From Fasciola hepatica (Eukaryota; Platyhelminthes; Trematoda; Plagiorchiida; Fasciolidae): a stretch of DNA of 64,000 bases. Location: NCBI GenBank assembly GCA_948099385.1, contig CANUEZ040000047.1, forward strand, positions 28,476,501 to 28,540,500, read 5' to 3'. Under the pieces are notes generated by a model. The model ran no database searches, was not told where the DNA came from, and worked only from the letters and a program-made list of their open reading frames with translations. This document shows, in pieces, positions 33,408-43,112 of this stretch (its first letter is position 1; the number at the start of each line of letters is the position of its first letter). A program made the translations under genes and the position numbers.

Positions 33408-35381
33408 TTATTGGGAGAGACCCAGGTAGATGTCTAGCTTTTTCTTGAAGATAGTTTTGTCCTGCGACAGAACAATATCTTTCGGAAGTGCATTCCACAT
33501 GGTAATAACCCTATAGCTAAAAAAGTTAATCCTTAGTGAAGTGCGTGGCCTCGGTTTGAAAACTTTCCTGCTTTGACCACGGAGAGAGGAGGCTGGACAG
33601 ACGGAGAAGAAGTAATCGCTTTGACCTGTTTCAAAAAGGTGGAACATCAAAAACAGATCACCTCTTACGCGTCTTATGTCAAGGGGATAGAGGTTGAGGA
33701 GTGAGAGGCGGACGGGATAAGGTAGATGGGATAGACCACTTACTGCCTTGGTGGAGGCCCGCTGAACCCTTTCTAGGATCTCACGGTCTCGGACAAGACC
33801 AGAGTGCACTATCTGACTACCGTACTCCAGCAGAGGTCGGATATAAGTGCCGAAAATTATGGGGAAATCATCCTTAAATATGCGCGGGAAGGACCTTCGA
33901 ATCATGTTTAGAACTCGAAAGGCAGACTTGCTCGCAAGTTGGTGATGATGAGAGAAGGACAAGTTACAATCTAACCAGAAACCGAGCACCTTGTGTCGGT
34001 CAACCCTTGGCAGTGTGGCTGCTCCATTAATGGAAAACGTGTGACCAGTCTCTCTGCCGAAAGACATGCTCACGCATTTGTCATCAATAACTGGGAGGTT
34101 CCAATCCTCGGACCAGCGTTTTGTTTCATAAACTGCAATTTGCAGGTCTTCAACGCTTGAACTCCAGAGGGTTACATCATCTGCGTACATGGCAATGTTC
34201 GCAGGAAGGGCTGTCGGTAGATCGTTTATATAGATCAGGAAAAGAAGAGGACCTAAGACCGACCCTTGGGGGACCCCAGTTGTTACTGGGGAGGGTTGAG
34301 ACAAAACATTCCCGACTTTAACCACAAAGGTGCGGTTGGTAAGGAAGCTACGTAGGATGGCCAACATGGAGCCTGTGATCCCGTACGTCTGCAGCTTATA
34401 AAGAAGAGGGGCATGTGGGACCTTATCGAAGGCCTTAGCAAAATCGATGAATACAGCGTGTGAGAGCTGGCCATCATCATAGGCTTTCGTTAGACTATCC
34501 ATGACAGTAAGCATATTGGTGATGCATGACCTGCCAGGAAGAAACCCATGTTGGGACGGGGAGAGGATCTTATTTCTATGAAGATGGGAAAGAATCTCAC
34601 TCTTAAGAATTCCCTCAAAAATTTTGCTAGGAATGCTAGTGAGGCTTATGGGTCTGTAACTAGAAGCAAGGTGTCTACTACCCTTCTTATAGATGGGTGC
34701 GATCACTACTTTTTTCCAGTTACGGGGGAAAACTCCATCGTCAACACATCGCTGAAAAAGCGAGGCATGAGGAGCAGCTAATGTATCCGCGGCTTCCTTG
34801 AGAATACGGGGGTGGATTAGGTCAGGACCCATGGAGCAATATTGGTTGAGCCGTCGGAAACCTTGAGCGACTGCACCAATGGGAATAGTTACGCGGTTAA
34901 GGGTAGTGGTCAGAGATAACGGGTGCATAGTAGGGTGGGATGATATGGGAAAGGAGCTAAAAATTGTACGGAAGTAGGAGCTGAATGCCTCGGCTACTTG
35001 GCTAGGGGAAGTGATTGGAGATCCGGCACTATCTTTGAGAGCTAATGGCGTCGGAGCTGTGCCCCTTAGACGGCGCATGTACTGAAAGAAAAATGCCTTA
35101 TTGGTCCGTGCTCGATCAAGTACAGATCGTTGGACTGCATTCTGATAGGACCTAATCTTGTCTTTGCATATGTTCCTTATGATCCTGAAGTCTTCTGCAT
35201 CACGGGCAAGGCCTGTGGCTTTATATCTAGCAAAGAGGCGTGCGCGTTCGTCTAGAATGCGCCTAATGGGGCGAGGGAGGGGTCGCTTAGCGGTCTGTAG
35301 ACGGCGAATTCTGAGGACAAATAGCCTATCAGCTAAAGAGACTAACTCTGAGATTCTGTGCCATTTCATCAGCAGAGTCAC
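33408..35381 (-). CDS. CR1-like reverse transcriptase frame, 657 codons
   Basis: A single long open frame with no internal stop through all seven reverse transcriptase boxes and the C-terminal region (RVQRASTKAVSGLSHLP, FFSYRVITMWNALP). The catalytic YADD and the VPQGS box are intact. It would be the C-terminal half of a LINE ORF2. The N-terminal endonuclease is missing, so it could not act autonomously. The long intact frame suggests a fairly young copy. The start is arbitrary, because the natural frame continues from the linker through a frameshift. Confidence 0.85.
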   Translation of the reverse strand: MTLLMKWHRISELVSLADRLFVLRIRRLQTAKRPLPRPIRRILDERARLFARYKATGLARDAEDFRIIRNICKDKIRSYQNAVQRSVLDRARTNKAFFFQYMRRLRGTAPTPLALKDSAGSPITSPSQVAEAFSSYFRTIFSSFPISSHPTMHPLSLTTTLNRVTIPIGAVAQGFRRLNQYCSMGPDLIHPRILKEAADTLAAPHASLFQRCVDDGVFPRNWKKVVIAPIYKKGSRHLASSYRPISLTSIPSKIFEGILKSEILSHLHRNKILSPSQHGFLPGRSCITNMLTVMDSLTKAYDDGQLSHAVFIDFAKAFDKVPHAPLLYKLQTYGITGSMLAILRSFLTNRTFVVKVGNVLSQPSPVTTGVPQGSVLGPLLFLIYINDLPTALPANIAMYADDVTLWSSSVEDLQIAVYETKRWSEDWNLPVIDDKCVSMSFGRETGHTFSINGAATLPRVDRHKVLGFWLDCNLSFSHHHQLASKSAFRVLNMIRRSFPRIFKDDFPIIFGTYIRPLLEYGSQIVHSGLVRDREILERVQRASTKAVSGLSHLPYPVRLSLLNLYPLDIRRVRGDLFLMFHLFETGQSDYFFSVCPASSLRGQSRKVFKPRPRTSLRINFFSYRVITMWNALPKDIVLSQDKTIFKKKLDIYLGLSQ

Positions 35382-35580
35382 CTGGGTTAGTTGAATTCAG
35401 CTGGGAGCGAATAAATGCACAGACTTCGTCAAAATTGGTCCTTTTGAAGGATCTCAAAATCTTAGTTTCTGACGGAAGAGGAGGCCATTTCAGTTCAGTT
35501 TGCACAGGACTTGGTGTGGCTAGAGCCAATCGTGTGTCCAGATAGTTGTGTTGTCGGCGCGTTTCCGTAGCTCCCAACAT
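33408..35580 (-). mobile_element. CR1-like LINE with long RT frame
   Basis: A minus-strand non-LTR element whose 657-codon frame (35381-33408) covers the whole reverse transcriptase domain: VVIAPIYKKGSRHLASSYRP, GFLPGRSCITNML, FIDFAKAFDKVPH, TGVPQGSVLGPLLFLIYIND, MYADDVTLW (YADD at about 34172-34190), then KVLGFWLD and IRPLLEYGSQ. These boxes place it in the CR1/Jockey group. A second frame at 35580-35329 (linker region before RT) overlaps it, so one frameshift lies near 35340-35380. The endonuclease part is not recognisable upstream, so the copy is 5'-truncated. The 3' side is A-rich on the minus strand (near 33385-33400). Confidence 0.88.
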
Positions 35581-35799
35581 TGAGTGATTTTCTTTTTCTG
35601 AAAGGCAGAAATTTTGTGCAGTATCAGCCCTGGCAGAGTAAGGTGGAAACAGTAAGTAAATTGCATCTGACCCTAAAAGCTGCTTAATATAACTCGGGGT
35701 ATACTGCCACCCAACATAGGTCTACTGCTTTCTTATACGCCCTCACTTTTGTGGTATTTATGACCTCTTCCGGAAGATTTATGACCTCTTCCGAGAGTT

Positions 35800-36815
35800 C
35801 AGTTCAGTTTGCACTGGACAGAGAATTTCGGTTCAGTTGAGTTCAGTTTGCACAGGACAGGTAATGGCCACGGCCAATAGATTGTCCAGAATTCCTTCGA
35901 TGGTATGCACACCAGTTATGCACCCACCACTGCCGGGTGTATTTCGTCGAATCCCCGCTAAAAATGAGAGGGAAACGGAAAACCTCATCGCACATCAACT
36001 GCGAGAGCCATTATGCATCGTGATTTTTCACTGAGACAGTATGCAATGGGGGAAAAAGTATGTTAAAACATACTCCGGAAGGACCACAGTGCTACCCGTC
36101 ATTCATCTAGTTGATATGCTCAAGGCTGACCACAAGGAAAGATCTCGTACCACTTGCGATCTAGGGCCCCGTTGAATGCCTGGACGGTCCCCAGTTCTAT
36201 CACCTCTTCGGGCAGTCTATTCCAGTAGTTAACCACCCTCTTGCTAAAGAAGTGAGATCTAGCAATCAGCCCAGATCCAACTTTCGCCAGCCTTCTCCCA
36301 TGACCTCTTTTTCTGGAGTCTGTTGCCATATGGAGCAAACTCTCCGATCTAAGCCCAGAAGGGCATTTAGTTTTCCTAAATATCTCTATGAGATCCCCTC
36401 GTGGTCTCCTCCTTTCCATACAGAAAATTCTGAGATCCTAGAGTACCTGCTCATACGTCTTTCTCCTCTGACCCTCAGTCATGCGCGTTGCAAGACATTT
36501 TACTTTTTCCAAATAGGTGACATCCTTCTTGTAAAAGTGTGACCCTGCCTGAACACAATTTTCTAAAAGGGGTCTAGCTATAGACATGTACAGTGGCATG
36601 AAACCCTCGGCTGTCTGCACGAAAACGCTGATCTCAACCCCAAGGGCTCACCGCGTGCCTTGTTTGCAGCTGCTGCACACTGAGTCCTTGAGGGCTTGTA
36701 GTGGTACGTGCGTATGATGCTAAAGCCCAAGTGTTCCCGGACCTTGAGATCACCTTGTTGTCTGAATGTCACCGGTGAGCTGGACGATAATTCCCTGGAT
36801 GATGGTTTAATCCAT
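35800..36815 (-). mobile_element. CR1-like LINE 3' end, copy B
   Basis: Minus-strand fragment of the end of a CR1-like ORF2. From 36780 downward it reads LKVREHLGFSI, ARPLLENCVQAGSHFYKKD, RPRGDLIEIFRKT and FFSKRVVNYWNRLPEEVIEL. The 3' untranslated part follows (36120-35830), ending in the tail seen on the plus strand as TTCAGTTCAGTTTGCAC-like repeats near 35800-35860. The 300-base 3' part is repeated in direct orientation at 36818-37130. No endonuclease or palm domain is present. Confidence 0.8.
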
Positions 36816-36817
36816 TT

Positions 36818-38299
36818 CAGTTCAGTTCACACAGGATAGGTAATGGCCACGGCCAATGGAGCGTCCAGAATTCTTTCAAGGATATGCATATCTGTTACTC
36901 TGCCACCACTGCCCAGGGTATTTCGTCGAATCCCAGCTAAAGATGGGCGGGAAACGTAAAACTTCGTCGTGCATCAACCGCGAGAGCCATGTTGCATCGT
37001 GAGCTTTCATCAAGACAGTATGCAACCGAAGAAAACTTAGATTTCATCGCATCCCAGACAGACCACCGTGCTACTCGCCATCCGCCTAGTGAAAATGCTC
37101 AAAGCCCATCAACAGGATGTATCTCGTGCCACTTGCAATACAGGGTATCTTTGAAGGTCTGCAAGGTCTGCAGCTCGAACACACAAAGCAGACTGTTCCA
37201 AGTGTTCACTGTAACGTACATGCATGGAAATCCTCCCTAGCCATCGTCATATACTTGTACTATTGAAACTATCCTTTTTATTTTATTGACTCTGAAACAA
37301 ACACAACATGCATCAATCCCTACACTTCAACATTCGTTTATATTTTGCTCACGTGAAGTGGCATAATTTTGACCCCAACTTGGAATGCCGTGACGGTGGT
37401 ACCTGACATTGGCCTTTGTTGCACTCTGGTCCTCGTTGTTAGGCGTTGTGGTCGTAGAGCTGAGGTTTGTATACATTTATATGCGCATAACTTGATAATC
37501 CAGTACCGTAGAAACTACGAATCAATCTTGTTCTGGTTTTGGGATTCGTTTTGAACTAGCTACGCGTTGCTCACAGTCGGAATAACCGTTACATTCACCA
37601 ACCTGTTGCTAAGGCAGTGTGATCTAGTCATCAACCTAGCTCAAACTTTTGTCAGCTTCTTTTCGTGTCCCCTTGTTCTGGAATCTAAATCCAGTTGGAA
37701 TAAATTCTCCGGCCTAGGGCCAGAAAGTCCCCCATTTACCTTGAACGTTTCTATGAGCTCCCTCGCAACGTCTCGTCCATTCCGACGAGAAAAGATTCGG
37801 GCCAAAGAGTCTCTGCGTCCACTAGTCTTCCCTCTGACCTTCATCGCGAGAAGCTGAACTTTCCTTAAACAGGCTGTCTCCTCTTTGTAGAAGGGTGCTC
37901 AGGCCTGTACTATACCTTCTATATAAGGTCGTACTACAGCCATGTAAATAGGCACACATATTTCCGGCTGCTGACTAGACAATGCTGATTGCAGTCTAAA
38001 TAGCTTACCGTCAGCCTTTTGCGCAGTATCGCTGCACTTTTCCGACCATTTAAAATCACTGCTGATGATGACCCCGATGTCTTTAGCCCTACTTATCGCT
38101 TCTATGTTGAACAACCCTTGGTCATGAGTGACAGTTAGGCTATCTGTTGGTCTTGACAACTAATGGCTTTTTCCAGCTTTCGGGGGTAAGTCCCCGTTGT
38201 ATGCCCAGCCCGTGATGGTTCCTATATCCCTGCCAAAGTCCACCCCAACCTCAGATCCAACAACCTTCACATCCTCCGCAAAAATGAATCTGATCGACT
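36818..38299 (-). mobile_element. old CR1-like LINE, 3' segment (C)
   Basis: This is the 3' part of the old CR1-like copy that is interrupted by the younger LINE at 38300-43112. It starts inside the palm domain with IRFIFAEDVKVVG (catalytic box changed to FAED), then AKDIGVIISSDFKWSE, PEICVPIYMAVVRPYIEG and RRNGRDVARELIETFKV. The 3' tail is near 36818 (plus-strand TTCAGTTCAGTTCACACAGG). The 3' untranslated region is about 300 bases and is similar to that of copy B. Confidence 0.8.
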
Positions 38300-40129
38300 A
38301 TAGTATAGTATAGTATATTTCTTGACCGTGGTCAATACACATGCACAAGGCAAGATCAGAGTGTACAGCAGTACATGTCAATGTGAGGTATTCACAGATT
38401 CTAAATTTATAAATCACACAGCAACCGAAATACACCAGTAAAGTCATGCAGTGTTTGAGTGAACAAAAGTGGTTATGGTTGAGGCAGGAATTCCGAATCG
38501 GTTTCGAAATCGCTGGAGGGCGGTGTTGATAGCTGAACAGTCGTGGGATTGCTGATATAAGCGACAAATGGACGGTCACCAACGAGTAACCGGGCGAAAG
38601 AGATGCCAAAGAACATTGTTAGAAGTAAAGCAAGCGTGGGGCTTTTAAAGTGCAGTCAGAGATACCAGCGAAATATTGGACACTGATCCAGCATTGGGTA
38701 ACTAATTGTGGGGGAAGCATGTTAAATGAAGGCAAGTGATTCAAAGGTGATAATAAAACGGACCTTTTGTGCAGGTGATAACAGGGTCATATGGAAATTC
38801 AAATGAAGGCGAAAAGCTTCGCAGGAACTTCAGTGAACTTTTGAAGAGCATGAATGTTGTATGGACATATAACGGACTTTTAAAGAAGAGAAAAGCCGTC
38901 AATGAAACGGATTAGTGGAGACAAAACGTCAATGGTTTGGCTAGGCAGAAGTTGGAAGAGTGTAAATTTTTTTTTGTATTTGATAGAAAATTGGTAACCA
39001 AATTATGGTTGGCTGCAGATGGCTGGTATTCTGTTTCATAAATACCTTGGTTGCAGGTGGTGGCAGGTAGAATGTTGAGGGAAGCAGGTAAAAAAGGGCT
39101 GGTTTGACGAAGTTGACAGCTGCGAAGGCTGGGTTCCGGCCACGGGTTTCGTACTGCAACACGGGAAGAATTGAACTGTTGGGTTGGATTATTTGGGAAT
39201 AGACGTTGAGCGGATGTGTTGATGGTTGGTGTCAGGAATCACCTCTGCGATCCGGTGAGACTTTAATAAGGTTTTGTTAATCCGTGTACGGTGCCCCATG
39301 TAACGTCAGCGGGCGAGAGTATAGGTTTAAGCCATTGATCAAATCGTCCAGTCCTTACGGTAATCCGGAATAAACGTCGATTCGGCCGACGGCTACCCAA
39401 GTAATCAATGCAATCTGGAAGAGATCAGAAGTGCGGCAGTCTGGAGAGTGTTCCAGCTGTGGGTTATGATTATTGTTTTTTATGGAGGCAAGAAAATGAA
39501 CGTTTTGTTGTCCGAACAATTAGTTATCGTTTGGCTATTGGACCGGTCTATTAGGGATCCCTAGACGGAGACTGGTAGCTTTCTAGGGTAGTTGGGTGAA
39601 AGTAGAGATTTAGGGCGATATCAGGTAGGCGGTGGATGAGGAGAGGGTGTCCGTTTGGGAACCAGGAATAAAACAATAGTAGATGGTCTGGTCTGGAAGA
39701 ATAATGAGAAAATAGGAAGATAACAGTCTGGTCAGTTCACCAGCTGTGGTCGAGGATGGCAAACAGTAAAAAAGGAGAAAAACACTGAGTGTAAAAATGA
39801 GAATTTTTCGTGTGGGGGCAAACGTGCTGGTATTCGGCAGGGGCATACGGATTCCGGTTGGAATGGGGTCTCAACTTACCATGAGCATATGCGCAGAGAA
39901 GTGAAGCCTAGTTACTAAGGAATGGTAATCCGTGTGGCAAGGCTTCAGTGTACGAGAAAGGCGCAAAAAAAGCAGGATGGGCCGACTGAGTTCTAGCCTG
40001 AGCCAGGAATTAAGTGAGAGCGAGCACCCATCGCTAAAGGACAGAGCGGTTTTATTTATATATGTGCAAATTGTGTTGTAAAATGGCACAATCTAGTTAG
40101 GAAGGGGGACAAGTGAGTGGAGCATACCC

Positions 40130-40133
<4 letters not shown>

Positions 40134-40178
<45 letters not shown>
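40134..40178. repeat. TA-rich microsatellite
   Basis: A run of TA with one G interruption, inside the long 3' region of the younger LINE. Confidence 0.9.
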
Positions 40179-40689
40179 TGATGTATAGGTGGGTGCGATC
40201 ATTGGACGGGTCATGCGAAAGCGGTCGGACGCAAAAGAATATGGCAGGGAAAGTGAGATAGAGTGACGCAGCTGAGGATCAACGGTTAACGGAAAGAAGA
40301 AAAAAAGTTAAGCACGGGCTCCTCGGTGCGGCGGATCCCAAAGGCACATTGAGGCGATGAAACGTGAGACTAAAACTTTCAATGGGAAAGTTAGTATTTC
40401 GCCTAGAGTGGTCATTGAGGAGGAGTAAAGACCAAGTTCTGCATGAAATTACAGAAGAACCTTAGCTGGGGGATAGGGTGGGAGCAGAAATGGTAACGTC
40501 CTAACTGGGTGTTGAGTTCAGTTAGTGAGTCACGCTAAGTGGGATGAATCAGACTGGATTTTCCAGTTCGAAATCGCAGAGGTGGTGAGGGAAGTATGTG
40601 TGGTGGGACCTGGTGCGGAAGAGAGGCATTGTAAGCTAAGAGATATCGAGGAGCGTTGAGTAACTCACCGTGCTTGTGTTTATAATTAT

Positions 40690-40915
40690 AGGACAGTAGT
40701 GAGTATATATATATATATATAGTATATGAAAATGTTATATATTTACACATATATGTATATATATGAATAGGTAAATATATATAGTATATAAAAAGGTTAT
40801 ATATTTACACGTATATATGTATATATATGAATAGGTATATATATATATATATGCATATATATGAACAGGTGTATATATATATATGTGCATATATATGTAT
40901 ATATATAAATGTATA
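40690..40915. repeat. TA-rich imperfect tandem array
   Basis: Imperfect units of about 55-60 bases (TATATGAATAGGTA, TATATAGTATATAAAAAGG, TTATATATTTACAC) repeat three to four times, mixed with TA runs. It lies inside the 3' region of the younger LINE. Confidence 0.85.
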
Positions 40916-41430
40916 AAGCTGAGAGGAGCGGAAGCCAGGATAAATAAGAGGATCAAGGAGTGAATTAGTGGGTGGTGGGACTTAATGTCTTAGGATCCAG
41001 CACCACTGGATAATTTGGTGCAGGGGGAAAACATCATTGGCTAAAACCTTCAGCTAGAGAAGAGTTGTTTTTACATAGCTGCCCTAGTACTGTATGGCTA
41101 GGGAGGCAGTAATTGTTTAGACATGGTTGTGGAAACCGACTAGTGAATTAGATGAGGCAGGGACGTATAAGGGTTATGTGGTGGTAGGTGAACGTGGGTG
41201 AGTAGCGAGAACCGGCAGGCATCTAGATATTTATAGTTGTAAACGACAAAAACTATCCTGCAATGTGGGTTATACGTAAAAAATAATAATAAATGGTAAG
41301 CCTATCGTCTGTCGTTAGGCAGAAAATGGTAGGTTTGGAATATGGTGCCGTGATCCTAGTAGTTGAACCCGTTTTTGAAGGCCAGCTCGACGGACGGCAG
41401 AGAGCGGGAGGAGAGACTGAAGCTAGGGTT

Positions 41431-43080
41431 CTAAAGTTCGATGCCTTCTTCATAGGCTCGATCCTCAGATATGCTGGCGTTAGTCAAAGATAACATATGA
41501 CTAACGGTAAGTTGTGATTTAAGGGCATGGCTGAACTGGGTTATTGACGCACATTTGCGAATGGTCCGAGGCAGCTTATTCCAAAGCTTTGAATATTTAA
41601 TGAGAAAGAAGTTGGATCTGATTGCCAGCCTGCAATGTGGGATGGTCAGACTGAGGTCTCTGTGGCGCAGAGGGTAAGATGAGGGTAGGGAAAACTGTAT
41701 AGAGTTGGTAGAAGTGAACGCAGAGCAATGAATAAGTCTGTATAGAAAACACAAGTTAAGCCTGACATGTCTAAGCCATACGGGGTCAAGTTTTAATAGA
41801 ATGCATCGCTCTTTATAGCTCAGTGGAGAGAAATATCCCATTACCTTCTTGGTGAAGGTGCGCTGGACTTTCTCCAGGCGTATTCTGTCAGATTTAGACA
41901 TTCCAGAGAAGATTATAGGGCAGTATTCGAGGTGGGGTCTAGCATGGGATTGGTATGTAAGGAGGATACTATGTTTCATTTTAAATGATCTGAGAACTAG
42001 GCCTATTATCTGTCTGGCCCTGGCCGTCTGAAATGAGACATGTTCCGAAAATTGTAGATTGTTAGTGTATCGAAGCCCAAGATCCTTCACTGATGAGCTT
42101 GGGGCGATGGGTACTTGGTTCAGTGACAGAGTTCCGAGGGGGACTTGACATCTGTAGGTTGTGTAGAAGCTTTTAGATGTCGAGAAGCACATTTGCCATG
42201 AAGTGCACCATTGATCAAGTTTCTCAAGATCATTACTTATTTCAGACAGTGCTGTGCTCAAATCTTGATGGCGGAAATCATACACAATTTTGATGTCGTC
42301 GGCGAAGAGGAAAGGTGTGCCATGTCGCACAATCGAAAAAATGTCGTTAATATACAGTAAGAAAAATAGCGGACCAAGTACACTTCCTTGTATGACTCCA
42401 CTAGTGACAGGCGCCGGTTGCGATAGATGACCATTAGCATATACAACCTGGGTTCGATCCGACAGGTAAGAAGTGATCCATGATAAAAGCGGGTCATGGA
42501 TACCATAAGCCCGGAGTTTTGTTAACAATCGGGAGTGAGGAACTCGGTCAAATGCCTTGGTCATATCGAGGTAGATGAAAATCATAGATTTTCCGTCGTC
42601 AGCTGCCGTGGTCACTAGGTTGAAGAAATCAAACTGGCATGTGGTACAAGAACGTGACTTTAGGAAGCCATGTTGGCCGCTGTGAATGAGGTTATGGGAA
42701 GTGAGATAATCGGACATCCGCTGTTTATTCAAACGCTCCATTATTCTGGCAGCTAAAGGGGTATGGTTGATAGGACGATAATTTGAAGGGTCATGCACTG
42801 GACCTTTTTTGTGGATAGGAATAATGGTTGAAGTTTTCCACTGGGATGGAAAAATGCCATTTTTAAGGGATAAGTTGTAGAGATTCATAAAGATAGCAGC
42901 GATGTCAGTTCCACCAAGATGAAAGAGTGCTGGGGGGATGCCGTCATAGCCAGGGCGGGAGGAGGGTCTAACACGCAGCAGCAGGTGGGTCACATCGTTC
43001 AAACTGAATTCAATGTCAGAGAGAACTTGCTCGGTGATGAGGGGTACGGGTGGCGGGTTTACAGTGGCGTCAGTGGTCAT
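41431..43080 (-). CDS. reverse transcriptase of the younger LINE, 549 codons
   Basis: An uninterrupted frame covers the reverse transcriptase domain of a CR1/Jockey-group LINE: PSSRPGYDGIPPALFHLGG, IIPIHKKGPVHDPSNYRPI, GQHGFLKSRSCTTCQFDF, YLDMTKAFDRVPHSRLL, SGVIQGSVLGPLFFLLYIND and FLFADDIKIVYD (FADD at about 42295-42312). The usual VPQGS is VIQGS here. Downstream it has VKDLGLRY, RPHLEYCPIIFSG and KVQRTFTKKVMGY. In-frame codons continue above 43080 to the insertion edge, so the first Met is not the true start. All catalytic Asp residues are present. The endonuclease is missing through truncation. Confidence 0.88.
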   Translation of the reverse strand: MTTDATVNPPPVPLITEQVLSDIEFSLNDVTHLLLRVRPSSRPGYDGIPPALFHLGGTDIAAIFMNLYNLSLKNGIFPSQWKTSTIIPIHKKGPVHDPSNYRPINHTPLAARIMERLNKQRMSDYLTSHNLIHSGQHGFLKSRSCTTCQFDFFNLVTTAADDGKSMIFIYLDMTKAFDRVPHSRLLTKLRAYGIHDPLLSWITSYLSDRTQVVYANGHLSQPAPVTSGVIQGSVLGPLFFLLYINDIFSIVRHGTPFLFADDIKIVYDFRHQDLSTALSEISNDLEKLDQWCTSWQMCFSTSKSFYTTYRCQVPLGTLSLNQVPIAPSSSVKDLGLRYTNNLQFSEHVSFQTARARQIIGLVLRSFKMKHSILLTYQSHARPHLEYCPIIFSGMSKSDRIRLEKVQRTFTKKVMGYFSPLSYKERCILLKLDPVWLRHVRLNLCFLYRLIHCSAFTSTNSIQFSLPSSYPLRHRDLSLTIPHCRLAIRSNFFLIKYSKLWNKLPRTIRKCASITQFSHALKSQLTVSHMLSLTNASISEDRAYEEGIEL

Positions 43081-43112
43081 GGATTCTGAAAAGAAGGTAT
43101 TGAGCGCCTCAG

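Larger units (their letters stand above)
38300..43112 (-). mobile_element. younger LINE inserted in the old CR1-like copy
   Basis: This is an insertion of about 4.8 kb, minus orientation. The plus-strand pentamer CGACT occurs at both edges (38295-38299 and 43113-43117), a 5-bp target-site duplication. The 3' end carries a TATAG repeat tail (38299-38317). The 5' end begins inside the coding region with EALNTFFSES, so the copy is 5'-truncated. The reverse transcriptase frame ends at 41431, leaving an unusually long 3.1-kb downstream region that is purine-rich on the plus strand and holds TA-rich runs (40134-40178, 40690-40913). A decayed relative lies at 56100-57500. Confidence 0.88.
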
